A DNA stretch of 64,000 nucleotides from Mortierella sp. BCC40632. Its lineage: Eukaryota > Mortierellomycota > Mortierellomycetes > Mortierellales > Mortierellaceae. How positions within the stretch are numbered: position 1 is the first letter of the stretch; each line of letters begins with the position of its first letter. The notes beneath the pieces were generated by a model that saw only the letters and a list, made by a program, of their open reading frames with translations, was not told where the DNA came from and made no database searches. Where the stretch lies: assembly GCA_011634665.1 (NCBI GenBank), contig WAEK01000018.1:721501-785500 (forward strand). The letters run 5' to 3'. Shown here piece by piece: positions 48,001 to 61,300 of this stretch. The translations under genes and the position numbers were made by a program.

Positions 48001-48540
48001 GGCACACGACACGAGAGGGTTTCTTTGCCTCAGAGGGACCTCTTTTTTTTCACCACTTGGGTTCTTCCCTTTGGTTCCACGCGCCCTCTCACTTCGCTGG
48101 ACACTCCCCTCCTCCTCCGACTCGAAGTATTGAATGCATGTCACCCGTTCCGCACCCGGTGTGGCTGTAAACCCCTCCCGTTCAGTATCCAGATGACACC
48201 ATCTGCACTGTTCCGGTGGGCCCAGTGGACCAATGGCCACTGGGGGCTGATGCTTCGAGAGCACTCGGTTGAGAAGGGCCCCAGAGTTGTGATGCGAGGA
48301 AGGTTGTCAGCACTAGCTACTTGAAATATAGTAGCTATGCAGATGATCGCCATTAATGAAGCTTTATTGAGATACTCATTTGACTGAGGGGTCGCAGGGT
48401 TTTCAGAAGCTTCGACGGCCCATATTAGGGTTCTATATCGGCAGTGAGTACTTCTAGAGGACAAAAAGAAGAAGTACAGAACCGAGAAGAACGGGGTGCT
48501 TGGTTTGTAGCCTGCTCGTGGTGCACCCTGCATAGCCTGT

Positions 48541-48588
48541 GTTTTCTTCTTTTCTTTTCTTTTCTTTTCTTTTCTTTTCTTTTCTTTG
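48541..48588 (+). repeat. (CTTTT)n microsatellite
   Basis: About nine units of TTTTC in a row. Confidence 0.95.
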
Positions 48589-48779
48589 TTTCTTCTCTTT
48601 TTCCTTTTGATTAGAGAAGAGAAGAGAGGAGGAGAGAGGATATCCAGGTGAACTGATAATAAACCAAATCAAATGAGGTGGGATGGAGCACTGGAAGATG
48701 AAAGCGAAGAGAAGAGTGAAAGAGTGAATCTACAGCATAGGTATGAGTCCTGGGTATTGGTTTTTTATGCGGGTAATAA

Positions 48780-48985
48780 GTGTGGGTCAAAGGCATGGGT
48801 CAAAGGCGTGGGCCAAAGGCATTTCCTAAAAGTTTAAGACATAGGCGTGGACCATGAGCATGGAAAGAGTCGCAGGAATGGTCAAGGTCATAGAAACAAA
48901 CATAGACACGAACAAGGGCGTGGAAAAGGGCATGGGCATGGGCGAGGATATAGACATGGACAAGAATATTGACAAGAAAGCGGAC
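48780..48985 (+). repeat. Degenerate short-period repeat
   Basis: Built from decayed units such as AAAGGCATGGGTC, AAAGGCGTGGGCC and GGGCATGGGCATGGGCG, then GACATGGACAAG; six-base periodicity can still be followed through the stretch. Confidence 0.6.
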
Positions 48986-49970
48986 ACGGACTGGTACCGT
49001 CGAAATTGGTTATAGGAGTGTAATGAACAGCGGCCAGACTGCCAAATACCGAGGCTACCTGCCAACTTCAACGATCCAATCTGAGGACTGAGCCAATACA
49101 GCCATACCTCTATTCTAGCGACTTGTCATCTGTTTTTGCTTGAGTATCCAGACTGGCTAATGATCGGTGCCTTTCAAACACCAGTTCGAACCAACTGGTT
49201 CCTTTCGACTTTGCCAGCTCCAAATTCATGGGTTGTACAATCCGCCTTCAATCCATTCGTTAGCCCTATCCATCAGGGCCATTGTTTCTCTCTTTTTTTT
49301 TTTTTTTTTTTTTTTTTTTGAAAGGCTATCAAGGAAATCTTTCTTGCTCGAAGGCCCAGGAGGGCGGTAGCGACACTTGCCATGAACAAGATAAATACAA
49401 TTTTGTTCCACGTTGTAGAAAGCATTTCTTGGGGTCACATAAATAAATGTATGCTTGGAAAGTCTGTTAAGATGAAGGACAAGACTTCATGATATCCTAT
49501 GGAGCGATGTTCAGGATGCTGATCTGTTGTTGACGGTCGAGTCTTGGACATAGGAAAAAAAAAAAAAAAAAAAAAAACAACTTCTGTCAAGGCTTGAACC
49601 TACTACTTGCTCGACCGAGTCTAGTCGATTTCACAGCGATACTCTACTCCTAAATTTTATTCGCTCATGGCAAACGAGTGATATAAATTTAGAGAAAGGT
49701 CAGTGGCAAAGAGAATGACTGGACAGCCTATTCCTTTGCAATAGGAAAAAAAGCTTTTCAAGAAGTCAAAGTTTTTATGATTCTCTGATTCATATTATGT
49801 ACTTCAGAGGGTCTCATAAGAGCCGACTAAACCGGAGTCAGGCCACTTCTCATTTATTGGTAAAATTCAAATAACAAGGATAGGGCGCTTGAAAACAACA
49901 GGTGGCTGCAAAAAGATTTTGTGAGGGGTGGGTGGGTGTGGGTATTATAGGCCGAAGAAGATTTCTTCTT

Positions 49971-50177
49971 TTACTTCTTGAGGGATTTGACATGCTCAGC
50001 AAGCTCAGCCATAGAAATTGGACCGTGCTCGGTTTCAATAATGGAGAAGCAGCCCATGCAGCGGTTGCCAGCACAACCGCAGCATCTCCTCCAGTCGCAG
50101 GCGTTGACGACGCTAGTCATTGTCATCACCATCATCATCACGGCAAGGAGGACAAAAGTTGTGTTGCGGCTGAACAT
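49971..50177 (-). CDS. Small secreted cysteine-rich protein
   Basis: Single-exon frame of 68 residues. The Met at 50177 was chosen because a good signal peptide starts there: FSRNTTFVLLAVMMMVMTMTS, then a VNA site before the mature part (cleavage after about residue 26). The mature protein of about 42 residues starts CDWRRCCGCAGNRCMGC, six cysteines within 17 residues (C-x4-CC-x-C-x4-C-x2-C), and ends with an amphipathic MAELAEHVKSLKK. The dense Cys group suggests disulphide links or metal binding. I do not recognise a family; it could be an effector-like or signalling peptide, or a metal-binding secreted protein. The frame is open further upstream without a signal, so a longer form is possible. 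The neighbourhood is gene-poor. Confidence 0.6.
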   Translation of the reverse strand: MFSRNTTFVLLAVMMMVMTMTSVVNACDWRRCCGCAGNRCMGCFSIIETEHGPISMAELAEHVKSLKK

Positions 50178-52324
50178 CTTGGACTTGAATGGAATAGAGG
50201 CTTGAGAGTGGACCTGTGTGAGTGTTCGACTTGTAGGATGTTGTCTTGAGTGGAGGACAAGTGGATGGTTGTGGGATTTAGCTAGTAAGTGATAAATGAG
50301 GAGAGGTTTTATACAAATTCGACCAAGAGGTGAGCATCCCATTCGAGAAAGAGATACGGACTAAAGGACTACCTTCCAAGTGGTAGTGTTTACCCTGTTT
50401 ACGGCCCTAAAGCGTTTTGTTGAATGACCAGTTTCTCTCTTTTTCTCTTTCGTCCCGGTCTAGACAACTCTAAATGGGTCGTCACACAGTCAAAGAGAAT
50501 GGATAGGCGCATAAACACCATTCTAGCTAAGGAACTCAAGTTCTTACTGGAGATACAAGGGGAAAATAGCTACTCTCTCTCCCTTTGGGAGAGAGAGAAA
50601 GAGAGTATGTGTGCGCGTATGTGATCAGGACTACCAAAAAAGTTTTATTAGGTGCAGTCCCGTGGAAAGGCCTATCACACAGCAGAGAGCTAAGCTCATA
50701 TGAATATCAATAGTTTGTGTGTGTGAATGTGCGGGTGTGATCGTGAGAAAGGGCAAAAAAGAGAGAGTGAAGGAGAAGTGCAAACAACAACAGCCCTTGA
50801 CTTTACCTTACCGCTCTCACAAAACAATCTCTCGAGTCTTCCAAAGTTTTCCCTTGAAGCGCTTTACGAAACAAATACTTTGAGTGCGTACATACAGAAA
50901 CCTATCATTCAGTGGTACAAGTAAGAGAATGTTGATGAGTCGAAGTGGGATAGAACAAAGTTAGGAAACTCTTTTCAAGTGTACTGAGCTAAAGAGGAAA
51001 TTCTAGGCATTGGAGGAATCCAAGAGATGAACCAAAACATCTCGGCTACAAAGGTTAGGTATGGAGAGTGCGAGCGAGAAAAAAATATATGCTTGAGATT
51101 TTGTTGATGACTTTTGAGCCAAGCTCTTTTTTGTTGTTGTTGCTTTACCAAAACAAAAATGAAGTGAATTGTCTTGCCAACAGTTCTCCTTTTCATCCTT
51201 TCTTCAATCTCAAGTAAAAAAAAAAAAAAAAAAAAAAAACAAAGCAGAAAAATACAGCGAAACACAGAACATTTTGCGCTCTTTGCGTGAGGGGAAAGAA
51301 GGAGAGCGTCTGATAAAGGAACATGTTTGCTAAAGCTGACATGGCTCATTCCTTTCGTGATCTTTTGCGGATCAAACCTCCTAACCATGGTATCGCCAAG
51401 AACTCTGGCTCGAGGAGAATGGGGTCAGGTCCAGTATGGTTCGGAGAGAGTGGAGATGACGGAGGGAGGGGAAGATGATAGCACAATGGGACAAAACGAC
51501 TCTATTATTTCATATTTGAGCATTACCATTGCAGCGAGTTGAAGGCCTTCTCAGGAACAGTTCTTCTCCAATCGTAATCGTACCAGGTAGTGCTAGGGGA
51601 AGGGAAAAAAAAAAGGTTCGATCGTGGTACAATCCAAAGAAAGGAGGGACCAAAAATCACTGCTGTGCTGTGTTACTATGCAAGTGAATACACACTTTCT
51701 GGATAAGAGTCAAAAAGAAAACAAAGAACACAGACCCTCTCTCACTTTCCTGTGGTCTTCTCTGAGAACCATGACCAGATTTTATTGGCTAATAGGCTGT
51801 GGCCTGCCCTATGCCGACTGCCCAGCATCAGGGGAGCTCAAGACTGAACTAACGGGATAAACAAAGTTCGCGCCATCGACTCATGGAGAAAAAATGAGGA
51901 AAAGAGCGATTATCTTTAATAGCTAGCCAGGGTAATCGGAAAGCACTGGAAGAGAAATTTATGTTTAGGTATTAGGTAGGCTGTGTGAAATTGAATACCA
52001 AAGATGAGAGGCTATAATAAAGTGCCTTGAATTTGCTAGGGGATGGGAGGAGAGGAGAGGAGAAGAGTTCGAGTCGGGACCAGACTGCGAGTACATTAAA
52101 GAGGGATACTAGAAAAGAAGGACATGATTACAAAAAGAAAAAAAAAGAAAAAGAAAAAGAAGAAAAAGAAAGAAAAAGAGAAAGAAAAAAAACAGCGGAA
52201 GGGAAAGAAGAAGAAGAAATGAAGCAGGAAGCAATGCACGGCAAAATGCTCAGGTTAAATAATTATTACACCCTCCTCCAAATAATAAAAAAAAAAAAAA
52301 AAAAAAAAAAGGTAGGCAAACGGC
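50178..52324. other. Intergenic, AG-rich
   Basis: Two kilobases without a convincing gene. It contains the promoter of the small secreted protein, a T-rich/A-run at 51216-51239, an AAAAG-rich stretch at about 52133-52222 and an A-run at 52289-52310 just past the end of the BEACH-like gene. In particular, no BEACH or WD40 coding sequence is visible on the minus strand here. Confidence 0.65.
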
Positions 52325-55300
52325 CTAAGTGTGGTCAATGAGGACAGAGGGCATTCCCAATCCAAATCCTGAAGCCCTAGTCGGTCGCTGATTCGGACGC
52401 TTTCGAGAGCGGCTACCCCCACCTTGGTGGTTACCGTTATTGCCGTCCACCAAGCTACTTCTCTCGTTCAACTGAGGTGAGCGGTCGCCCTTTTCCAAGT
52501 GAGAGTCATGAATAGCGGTTGAGGAATCGTTGTTTGGACGGGAATGGTTTGAGTGATGAGAGTGGTGATAGGGATTGCTGTTACTGTTGCTGTTGCTGAG
52601 ATGACTTGGATGATGCGCATATACGTCCGTCTCGTGTTGAGTCAGAGATGATGACGACGAAGCCGGTCCAAGGTGATACGAGTTCTGGGAGGGTCCATAG
52701 AGGCCATGCAGTCCTAAAGCACTAGACCGCGATTGATGAGACTGGTACGGGAACGAGGATGACGATGACGAATGAGGGTAGAAGGACGAAGCTCCAAGAC
52801 CACCAACCCCATATATCCTCCCAAGACCACCGTTATTGATACCACTGGTACCATTAGGACCACTGACATTCCCAAGAGTCTCAATTAGGCTATCACGGAT
52901 CTTGAACAGTCCGCTGGACTTCATGGCTGAGCGGATGGCGGAGTTGTTGAAACATGCAAGGCTATTAATGCAGTTTGCAAAATGCCCATACAGACCAAGA
53001 GGAGGCCATGCCATGCTCATGCCACTGCTCATAGTACTCTCGGGTCCTTGGACAAAGATGTTGTTGACATGGCTGTCGTCGCGATGTTCGGATAAAATCG
53101 GGGGCGTTGAGGGACTGGACTGTGTAGCTGAAATACTGGTCGATGAGTGTGAATGTGGCTGGTGCTGTCGTCGGCGACGATGGTGAGAGAGCTGGCCGTG
53201 GGCTGTAGGCGAGGTGGAACTGTGCCTTGGTGAGGTAGGTGGAGTCGACTCATTGCTATGCCTTTGCTTGTCTTGGTCGCTCACATGCATCTCATGTGCA
53301 TCTTTGTGCAAAGACAATGCGAGGAGCGGAAGAGAAAGAGACGACGAAGCTGAGCCAATTGGAGAGGAGGTGCTCATTACAGGTGCACGAAGATCTTCAG
53401 ATAATTCATCTTCATCGCTCCCCAACGATCCATTCTCAACATGCTCCATAGTGACTTCCTCCGCATCCGTATCACCCTCTTCTGGTTTGAAGAGCACAGA
53501 CTTGGCTTCAAATTCATCATTCATACCATTCAACATCCCGTTGAGAGCTGATGAAACGGCTTCAAAGGCAAGTCTCTCACGTTCTTGTTGTTGTCGACGG
53601 TGTTGATCTTGCTGTGCCTTTGCTCGCTCTGCTGCTTGGATCCTTGCTTTCTCGGCCTTCCTTTGATCCTCCTCGAATTTACTTGTTAGGACCTCAAGCC
53701 TACGGAACAACAGCACGAGACCTTTACAGATAGCAGGAGCAGCATCTGTATCCAAGTTCGGATTCTTGTCAAACCAAGCCAGGGCAGCCTCTGTCAACCG
53801 GAGTTGAACAAGAACATCCTCATCGCTGTTGACGAGCGTTCCCTTGTTCCGAGCTGTGATCGAGTTCTTTCGTGACAAGTCAAAGATCATCATCTTTTGC
53901 ATCATCCCATCCAGGACACCCATGGTTCGGTTGTAACAGAGGTTTTCAGCGGCTGACGTGACACGGACTCTGGTCTTGTCCTGGATAAAAGCCCCGACCC
54001 AATTAACCCATCCAGCCTCCCAGAGGATTCGCATGTTCTCGGACGTCATTAGTCGCTTCAGATCTGTCAAGGTATGGGTAACCATGTCGGTGTGTGGAAG
54101 TGATCCAGTCAGCTCCAAAATGAGTCGGATCATGCTTGCATAGGTCAATTCATCGGTAATCTTTGCGCTTCCTCTGCCAGCCTGTTGCTTGCTTGCGTTG
54201 CCTGATGGCACATGTGGTGCAGATGGAGCAGATCCTGCGGAGCTCGTGCTGGAAATAATTAAAGAGTCTGCTGGTAATGAGCTCATTTTGATGAATGGGG
54301 CATTGGCACTATTAGAATAAACATGTTTTCTGGGAGCTGGGGTCTCTGAAAAGACAGCTTCAGTTGACTGGATATTGAGCCCTGATGGTGGGATCTCCTC
54401 GATTGAAAGTCTGGCTTCTGGGGCCATCGAGTCAAGTTGAGCTGAAAGCTGACCCATTGGCAATGAAAGAACTGGAGTCTCTGAAGGGAATGAAACCGGT
54501 GTCATTGGGGTAACCACCGAGGACTCGAGCACAGTTGATTCGTCCCCATGCTTTCGAGCAGTGGTGGTAACAGTATTTTTCTCGAACGATCGTACGTTCG
54601 GATCACAACGGTAGCTATTCTGGGCCAATCCCAACAGAACCTGAATAACATCCATAGATAACTCGTACTTTTCCAGAGTTGATCGAACGAGTCCAATGCC
54701 GATGTTTGGCTTGTCCAGGGCAGCTTTACCGGACTTAGTGTTGTCGCTGAGAAGAATGCCAATCATTTTCAATATCAGGATACGGAAATGCTCGTTCGGC
54801 GAGTCAAGCATACCAATCAGTACTGTCACCCCCTCGAGTCCAGAACCAAGGAGATCCACAAGGACATGGTCTGATGTCATGCGCTTGAAAAGCATTTCCA
54901 TGATCTCTCTCCTGACCTCAAACATACTTGACTCCTCATGACCAACAAAGCCAATCAGTAGACCAAGCTCCTGAACAGACATCCCATCCATCATCAGCTC
55001 AAGTGTCCACATCAAGAACGGCCGCAAGTGAATCGGTAGAGTCTTGAAGAGCTCAAACAAGGTTGTCATGCCAAAAGATGCTCGCCAAAATCGCATATTC
55101 TCAGGCGATTCAACAATCAGATCAACCAACGTTCGAAGGATAAAGCTCTGTACAGAATCAACCGTGGATGGCAACAGGCGCAAGATCAGCTGAACACAGG
55201 GTGTACTTGATAGAATCAAGTGCTCATCCTTAATCATCCCGTTGATGGCAATATCGAAAAGGACACCAAAGTGGTCGACAGAGAGCTCCGAGGCTGATCT

Positions 55301-58300
55301 AACCAAATGCTCGTAAATGACCTCAAAGCCATTCAAATCGTTCTGGAACTGAGCAATGTTCTCCGGCGACTTGTAGAGAAGGTTCGATATCACACGTAGA
55401 CCAACAAGTTGGAGATGCGACGGGCTCAGTTCAAGGAACCGGAAGCAGAGGCGCATACCACCGACTTGTCCAATCAAGTTTCTCATCGAGTTAGTCATAT
55501 GGATTGTCGTGCCGCCTTGAAGAATGCCATGAGTCAGGCTAAGGTCGCCTTGGTGCAGAGTGGATGCTTCGCCAACATAGGTGCCTTCATCTTCGTCCAG
55601 GGCTGCCAAATCCATGTCCCGTTTAAAGTCCACAGGATCCAAGATAGCAATAACTGGACTCCTGATATCTAATGTCTTCCAAGATTCGGTTGAAGCTGGG
55701 CCCAGGTTATAGACTCCCTCAGCCGTTGCTTGATCCCACTTGCCTTGAAGGAAATGTACTTTGCCAACCTGTCCACAAAAGTAGCCAAGGGATGACTCAT
55801 TGTTGGTCGCTGATCCGTGTGATTGCCCAGGAAAAGTAGCCGATGTTGATGAGGCTAAGGGAGACGATGACGGGGCCATATATGTGGCTCCCAGGTAAGC
55901 GCTCGAATGTCCCTGACTTTCATGTGCTGATAAAGATGTAGTCGTGGATGACATACTATGGCGGCCTTTCCGACCAAAAACTCCGACCATGGCACTCTCT
56001 TTCTCCTGTCTCCGCTGGTTGAAGGTTCCATAGGACTGGATAACGCAACCGTCGACAATTAGCTTCATTGTCTTGTGATGGACAAAGACAATGTGGTGCC
56101 ATATGCCTGTCTCTGCAAAGTCAAATCGATCAAACACAAAGTCCTCTGCGGGTGAAGGATAATGTTGGGTTCGGACACAAAGACAATAACGGTTGGACTG
56201 GTCCAATGATTTGAAATACAGCTCAAAGGTAGTACGGCTCCCATTCTCCTCCTCATAGCAAAATAGGCCTGTCTCTTTCTCAAGGAAGGCTGTGACCTTG
56301 GCCCAGACGCTAATGGTATACCCGCCTTTTGCTGCTACAACCTTCTCGACTACGCCCGGATAGGTAGTCAGGCTAGCATTGATTCCGTTAAAGTTGAAGT
56401 AGGCTGGTGGGTCGACTCGCTCAGAGATCTTTTCAATGGCATACATCATTTGCTGCTCCATCTCGCCTATAAACATCGGGTTGACCTGGTGTCCAATTAA
56501 GCTCCCTGGTGCGGCGTTGTGATGTCGGCTCCCCTTTCTTCTACTTGAATAGAGTGTGAACGCGCCAGCGGATTCAGAGCGGGGTCTTCCAACAGCACCT
56601 CTCCGAGGGGCTGTATCTGAATCAAAGTTTGATGGAAGCTCAGGGAGTGGCCCAAGGGAGTCCTTGATAGTATTGCTAAGAGACATTCCAGTCGTGTCAG
56701 AAGCTAGTTTGATATAAACTCCTAGAGGGTCGCAAACAGCGTCGAACAAGAGTCGAATATCCTCCATGGAGATATCGTATGCGCCGATAGCAGGTAGAAG
56801 ATCGACATAGGGTGGGTCGGATGCTCTAGGAAGATAAGGATATCCTGATGAGGAGATTCCAAGACCGTCATGCTGTCGACCACGCCTGAAGAGGATCTGA
56901 AGCATGTAGCGAAGACCATCGTTTCGTCCGAGGAGTTCTTTGTTCTTTGGAGTGACTTCCATAAGGAGCATCAGAAGGTTGAAATAGTCGGTTGCCAGCT
57001 TGGGATTATTACAATCCGTGATCCGGCCGAGTAGTCGAAGTGTCATCCTTGCAGCGTCCGCATCACGAAACACAATCCCGGCCAGCTGTTTGAATGCTAT
57101 TCTTTCTGAGTGAACCACATTATGGAAACCGAGATTGGTAGTATTCAGTCCGAAGCCTCCAAGGTTCCTGGAATTGCTGCGCTTCCTATTAACCACTCCT
57201 GATTCTCCCTTGGACGGCTGGATAGATTTACTGCCTGCGGGACTAGAGGGCTTGAATAGAGGTGTGTCAGTTTCAACAGTTTCCAGCACTGGTGCTGGAG
57301 TCGATCGACCACTTCTTGGAGGATGGGCACCATCATATCGAAGAGAGCCTGTGCCAGCAGGCTCCAAGGAATCCATGAATTGTGAAGCAATTGTATGATT
57401 GTCAACAGGGTCTTGTGCAGCCGAGACAGAAATAGATGGTGTTGTGTTGTTTGACCAGGGCGATATACCAAAGATGCTATACCGACTATTGCTGGAGGGG
57501 GTTGCGCCTGTGTTCCCAGAAGAGGCCGATAGTGTGGAGGCAGCAACTCCTTGAGTCAATGGCTGAACACTAATAGACCCAGACCCAGACCCAGACCCAG
57601 ACATGTCCATTGTCTCTTCAAGGTAGACACTGCTTGGACGGGATGGTGTTCCCCGGCCATTTGTCGGATAAATTGAGGATCCAGCGCTCCGGTCAGACCT
57701 GTGAGAAAAGGCGACTGGACCCATCGCCCTGAACGAATTCCGCTCTCCAATTTTTCTTGGGCTGTGAAAAGGAAGGGCTGCATGAAAGAGAGTGTGTTGC
57801 TGAGACAAGCCTTCAATGAATGGCCAGACCTCAGTGCAGTAGATCGAGGAGTCAGACTCAACATGTGGACGAGTCTTTGATGACATGACGTTCCCTACAG
57901 TGGCGACTTCAAGTACAATCTCACAACACATCCTAATAGAATTATTTCAAAGAAAAAAAAATGTTAGAAAGGATGGAGTATGAAGAACACTGTGATGTAA
58001 ACATCTCAAGCAAGCAAACATACTTGTCAAGTGGTCTGCAAGAGTCTAGAACGATCTCCAAAAATCCATCATAACCAAAGCTATCTCCTAGTAATGCCTT
58101 TGTGCCTTCATAGCCCGCAAAAAAATCACCAATAGCTACTAATGCTGCTGTGGCAATATCCGGATGTTGGGCGCTCTATTAGAAAGGAGATTGCCATTAG
58201 TACTTTGTACTTCGACTTGCAACGTCATACCTCTTTGTGTTACTAAACTTACACTGAGGACACTAAGCAACATCTGCATTCCACATGCTTCGCCAAACTC

Positions 58301-61300
58301 TAGCTTTGAGCTGCAGCTCTTGCGGAAGATGAGCGATACCGTCCCACAAACTTTGGTATATAAATACGCTAAGAGAGCATGTGCTTGATCTTGATGGAAT
58401 TCTGGCTGCACATTGAGAAAATTACTGTATCGACTGGTGGCCTTGTTTGCTTCGCTTTGTAAACGGAGTTCCTCAATCCCAGAGAGGGATGATTTGAGTA
58501 ATGCGATGACCCATGGTATCACTGAGACGTCATTATCATCTTGTAGTGATAATTCTCTGAAAAGCCAAAGACTAAGGTCTGAAACGACAATATCTGCTCG
58601 AAAACAATCTTGGCAAAGGTTTGGATCAGAGAGAGAATCTGCAAAGCCTTTGGCTTCCCCGAGATTAAATTCTTCAAAATGACGGCATGACCTCTTCTCT
58701 GGCAGGATGGCGCTTGTCAAAGCATCGAACCCTTGCAGCATTTCAAAAACATGGACACTGTTGCTAGTTCCTCTTAACACCAGTCCAAGGATATGCAGGA
58801 GCAATAGACGTTGCTCGGTGTGCACGCAGTCCCGAAGTTCTTGCTCCAGTTCATCGTGGTGACTGTAGCTCTGTGAATTCGTTGAACGCTGATTATCAAG
58901 CATGCGCCTCAATATCTGCAAGTAGATACTCGTATAATTCTCCTCAACGGTTAATCCGCGCGCAACTAGATCGGACAGAATTCGCCCCGCGCATCTTAGT
59001 ACTATGTTGATCACGACGGACGAGTCGTTGGGAAGTTCGATTTCCATAAGCAGACGCGAAAGTTCCTAGAGTCATTGTCAAAAGGGAAGAGTGTTAATAA
59101 AATGCTTTTAAAAAAGATATCATTCATAGAAGAAAAATATGTTCAAAAGCTGCTGGGCTTACATGGAGAATGTAGACATTATCATGCAGCATCATGACTG
59201 CCATATACTCGAGAAGTCGCGACAGGCTTAAAAGATATTGGTATACTGGCGAACTATTCTCCACCATTTCAGCCAAGGAGACCGTGTCTTCTGAGACCAC
59301 GAACCCATCAAAATATGAAACTCCCGGGAAGCACACTTCGTGGACATTTGGCGATTCGACATTCAAACCAATCTGACATCCGATAGCCCACTGTGTATCA
59401 AACAAAGTTCCTTCGGTTGGTCGTACAGCGAGAGCTTCTCGCAGGAGTCCAATCACCATGTCAACTTCGCCACAGCGCCAAGCAGCAACAGCGTTCAGTC
59501 CGTTCAAAGAGATGAGGTCCTGGATTGTGTACAGAGCTTGTTGCCTGATATCCAGTTGGGTGGACTGAAGCATAAGTCGGAATAGAAAATGAAACGCGTC
59601 GATATTCTGAACCATATCTCTTGATGATCCATCCAGTACTAGATCGTAGAAAACAGCCAATAATGAGCCGAGCAAAAGTGATCTCTTTAAACATGGGCTG
59701 GCGGCTGGAGTCCGGGCATGATCTATCGCTGAGATCCTAGATCCAAGTGGCGCATGTATGGGTAGGTCATCATCAGAGACTGTTGAAAGTCTGAGGTTGA
59801 ATCCAGTATTCTCAGAGTGGGCACTGGGGTGCTCCTCTGCGGGTTTTAGACCACTAGAAGGCATCACAATTTCGTCAAATACTTTGAGAAGAGTTGTATA
59901 GCCATCCAAGGCTCGAAACTCTTCTTGGTTAGCAGAATTCTGAAACAGAACCTTGCAGACAGTCTCCACAATGTCGATTTTTGTTGCTAATCGGATTCCT
60001 GAAGGTAGCTGAGACTTGAGCATATTCGGCCCATTTTCTCCCTCCACTGTCGGATCCTCGCTCAGAATGGACATTAATGATCGCAATGCTCCCTGTGTAC
60101 GCATGAATTCCTAATGTTGAAAGACACCATGGTCAGTTAAAGGCCAATGGATCCAAGAAACTGTGTTTTAGATCATCAAGAAATTATCAGATACCTTTAG
60201 GACATTGTCAGGCTGGTTCTTCCTGAAGATCTCTTCCTCTTGAGCTAGTTCGACTGCAGCTCCACGAGCCGCCCTTGAGAGCTCTGAAGAAATCCTATCC
60301 TCAGATCTTCTTCTCGTCTCTAGCACTGGTCGTTCTGACACACGAAGATCAGGGGTAGAAACCATTTTCTGAAGAGTCACCCTCTTTTCCATGTGTCCAG
60401 CCTCCTCAGGGACTAATGCATCCGCAGTGTCGACAGGTTTAGGACGGGGCGGGAGCTTTGGTGGCTTTGACGACTCTGGTGACTCTGGTGGCTCTACTGA
60501 GATCTCTGGAGTTGTGGGTGACTCGGGGCTCTCAATTGTCCGGGCTGCTGGGTCTAATAATTGCGAGTAGAATGCGATAGTGAACTGGATTTGTTCCGCA
60601 TTGGGTATATAGTTCTTTTGTGCACCTAGATCACCTATATCGTCTGCACTCATTCCAAGAATGCCGAGTCCATCTTGATCCTTAAGTTGTGGAAAGATCT
60701 TTCCAAGTTCCTGCACAAACATTCCTCGAACTTCACTGATCGCCTGCGAAACACGACCGATACTCGATACTGTCTTGACTGAAGCAGAGCTACTTGGCCG
60801 ACGCGGAACATCGAAGGGAGCCGAGCCTCGCGGGAGGTATCGGTTCAATATCATTGACTTTGGTCGAGGGGGTAACGACGATTGCATAGCTACTGTTGGT
60901 TGCGAAAGCTGCAGGGATGAACGCGAGAGGATTGACTTTGGGTTGAACCCGAGGACCGGTATTGATTTAGCCTGAGTGGCTGCCGACTGATTTGAAACTG
61001 AAGGTTGTAGTCCTGGAGTAGTCAAAGTCAAGTCTGAGATGTCCGGATGGTCATTGCTGAACTCCAGAAGATGGTTGACTGTACGAACAACTTCCTGTGT
61101 AAGTTCCTGATTATCTGCGATTAGAAGGCGGAGTATCTTCTTGTAACCCTCAGATTTGGCTGTGTATTCAAAGACAAAACAAAAAGACGTGTTAAATTTA
61201 ATAAAAGTAGCAAGGAATCAATCCACAATCCTTCCTGAATGTCAATATGTAAGGTCAAACACGACTTTCACAATACCAATTTCAATCTTGTTTCTGTCAT

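Larger units (their letters stand above)
45034..49970. other. Gene-poor, repeat-rich intergenic region
   Basis: Nearly 5 kb with no supported gene. It contains A/T-runs (45034-45051, 47083-47104, 49292-49319, 49556-49577), a CT-rich segment (47370-47830), a GA repeat (46940-46963), a CTTTT repeat and a degenerate hexamer repeat (both listed). A minus-strand frame at 45153-45368 (MPVVDFFIWVAEKQG) looks mildly protein-like but has no supporting context. A weak tRNA-like stretch at about 49578-49655 (minus) was rejected. Confidence 0.6.

Noticed and set aside
49578..49655. tRNA-like stretch on the minus strand with a B-box-like GGTTCAAGCC followed by a T-run
   Set aside because: No 5' acceptor strand pairs with the 3' side, the T-stem has a mismatch, and the anticodon loop would have eight bases. 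At best a tRNA-derived remnant.
53029..53253. Short frames opposite the BEACH-like gene
   Set aside because: Shadows of low-complexity Ser/His-rich coding sequence.
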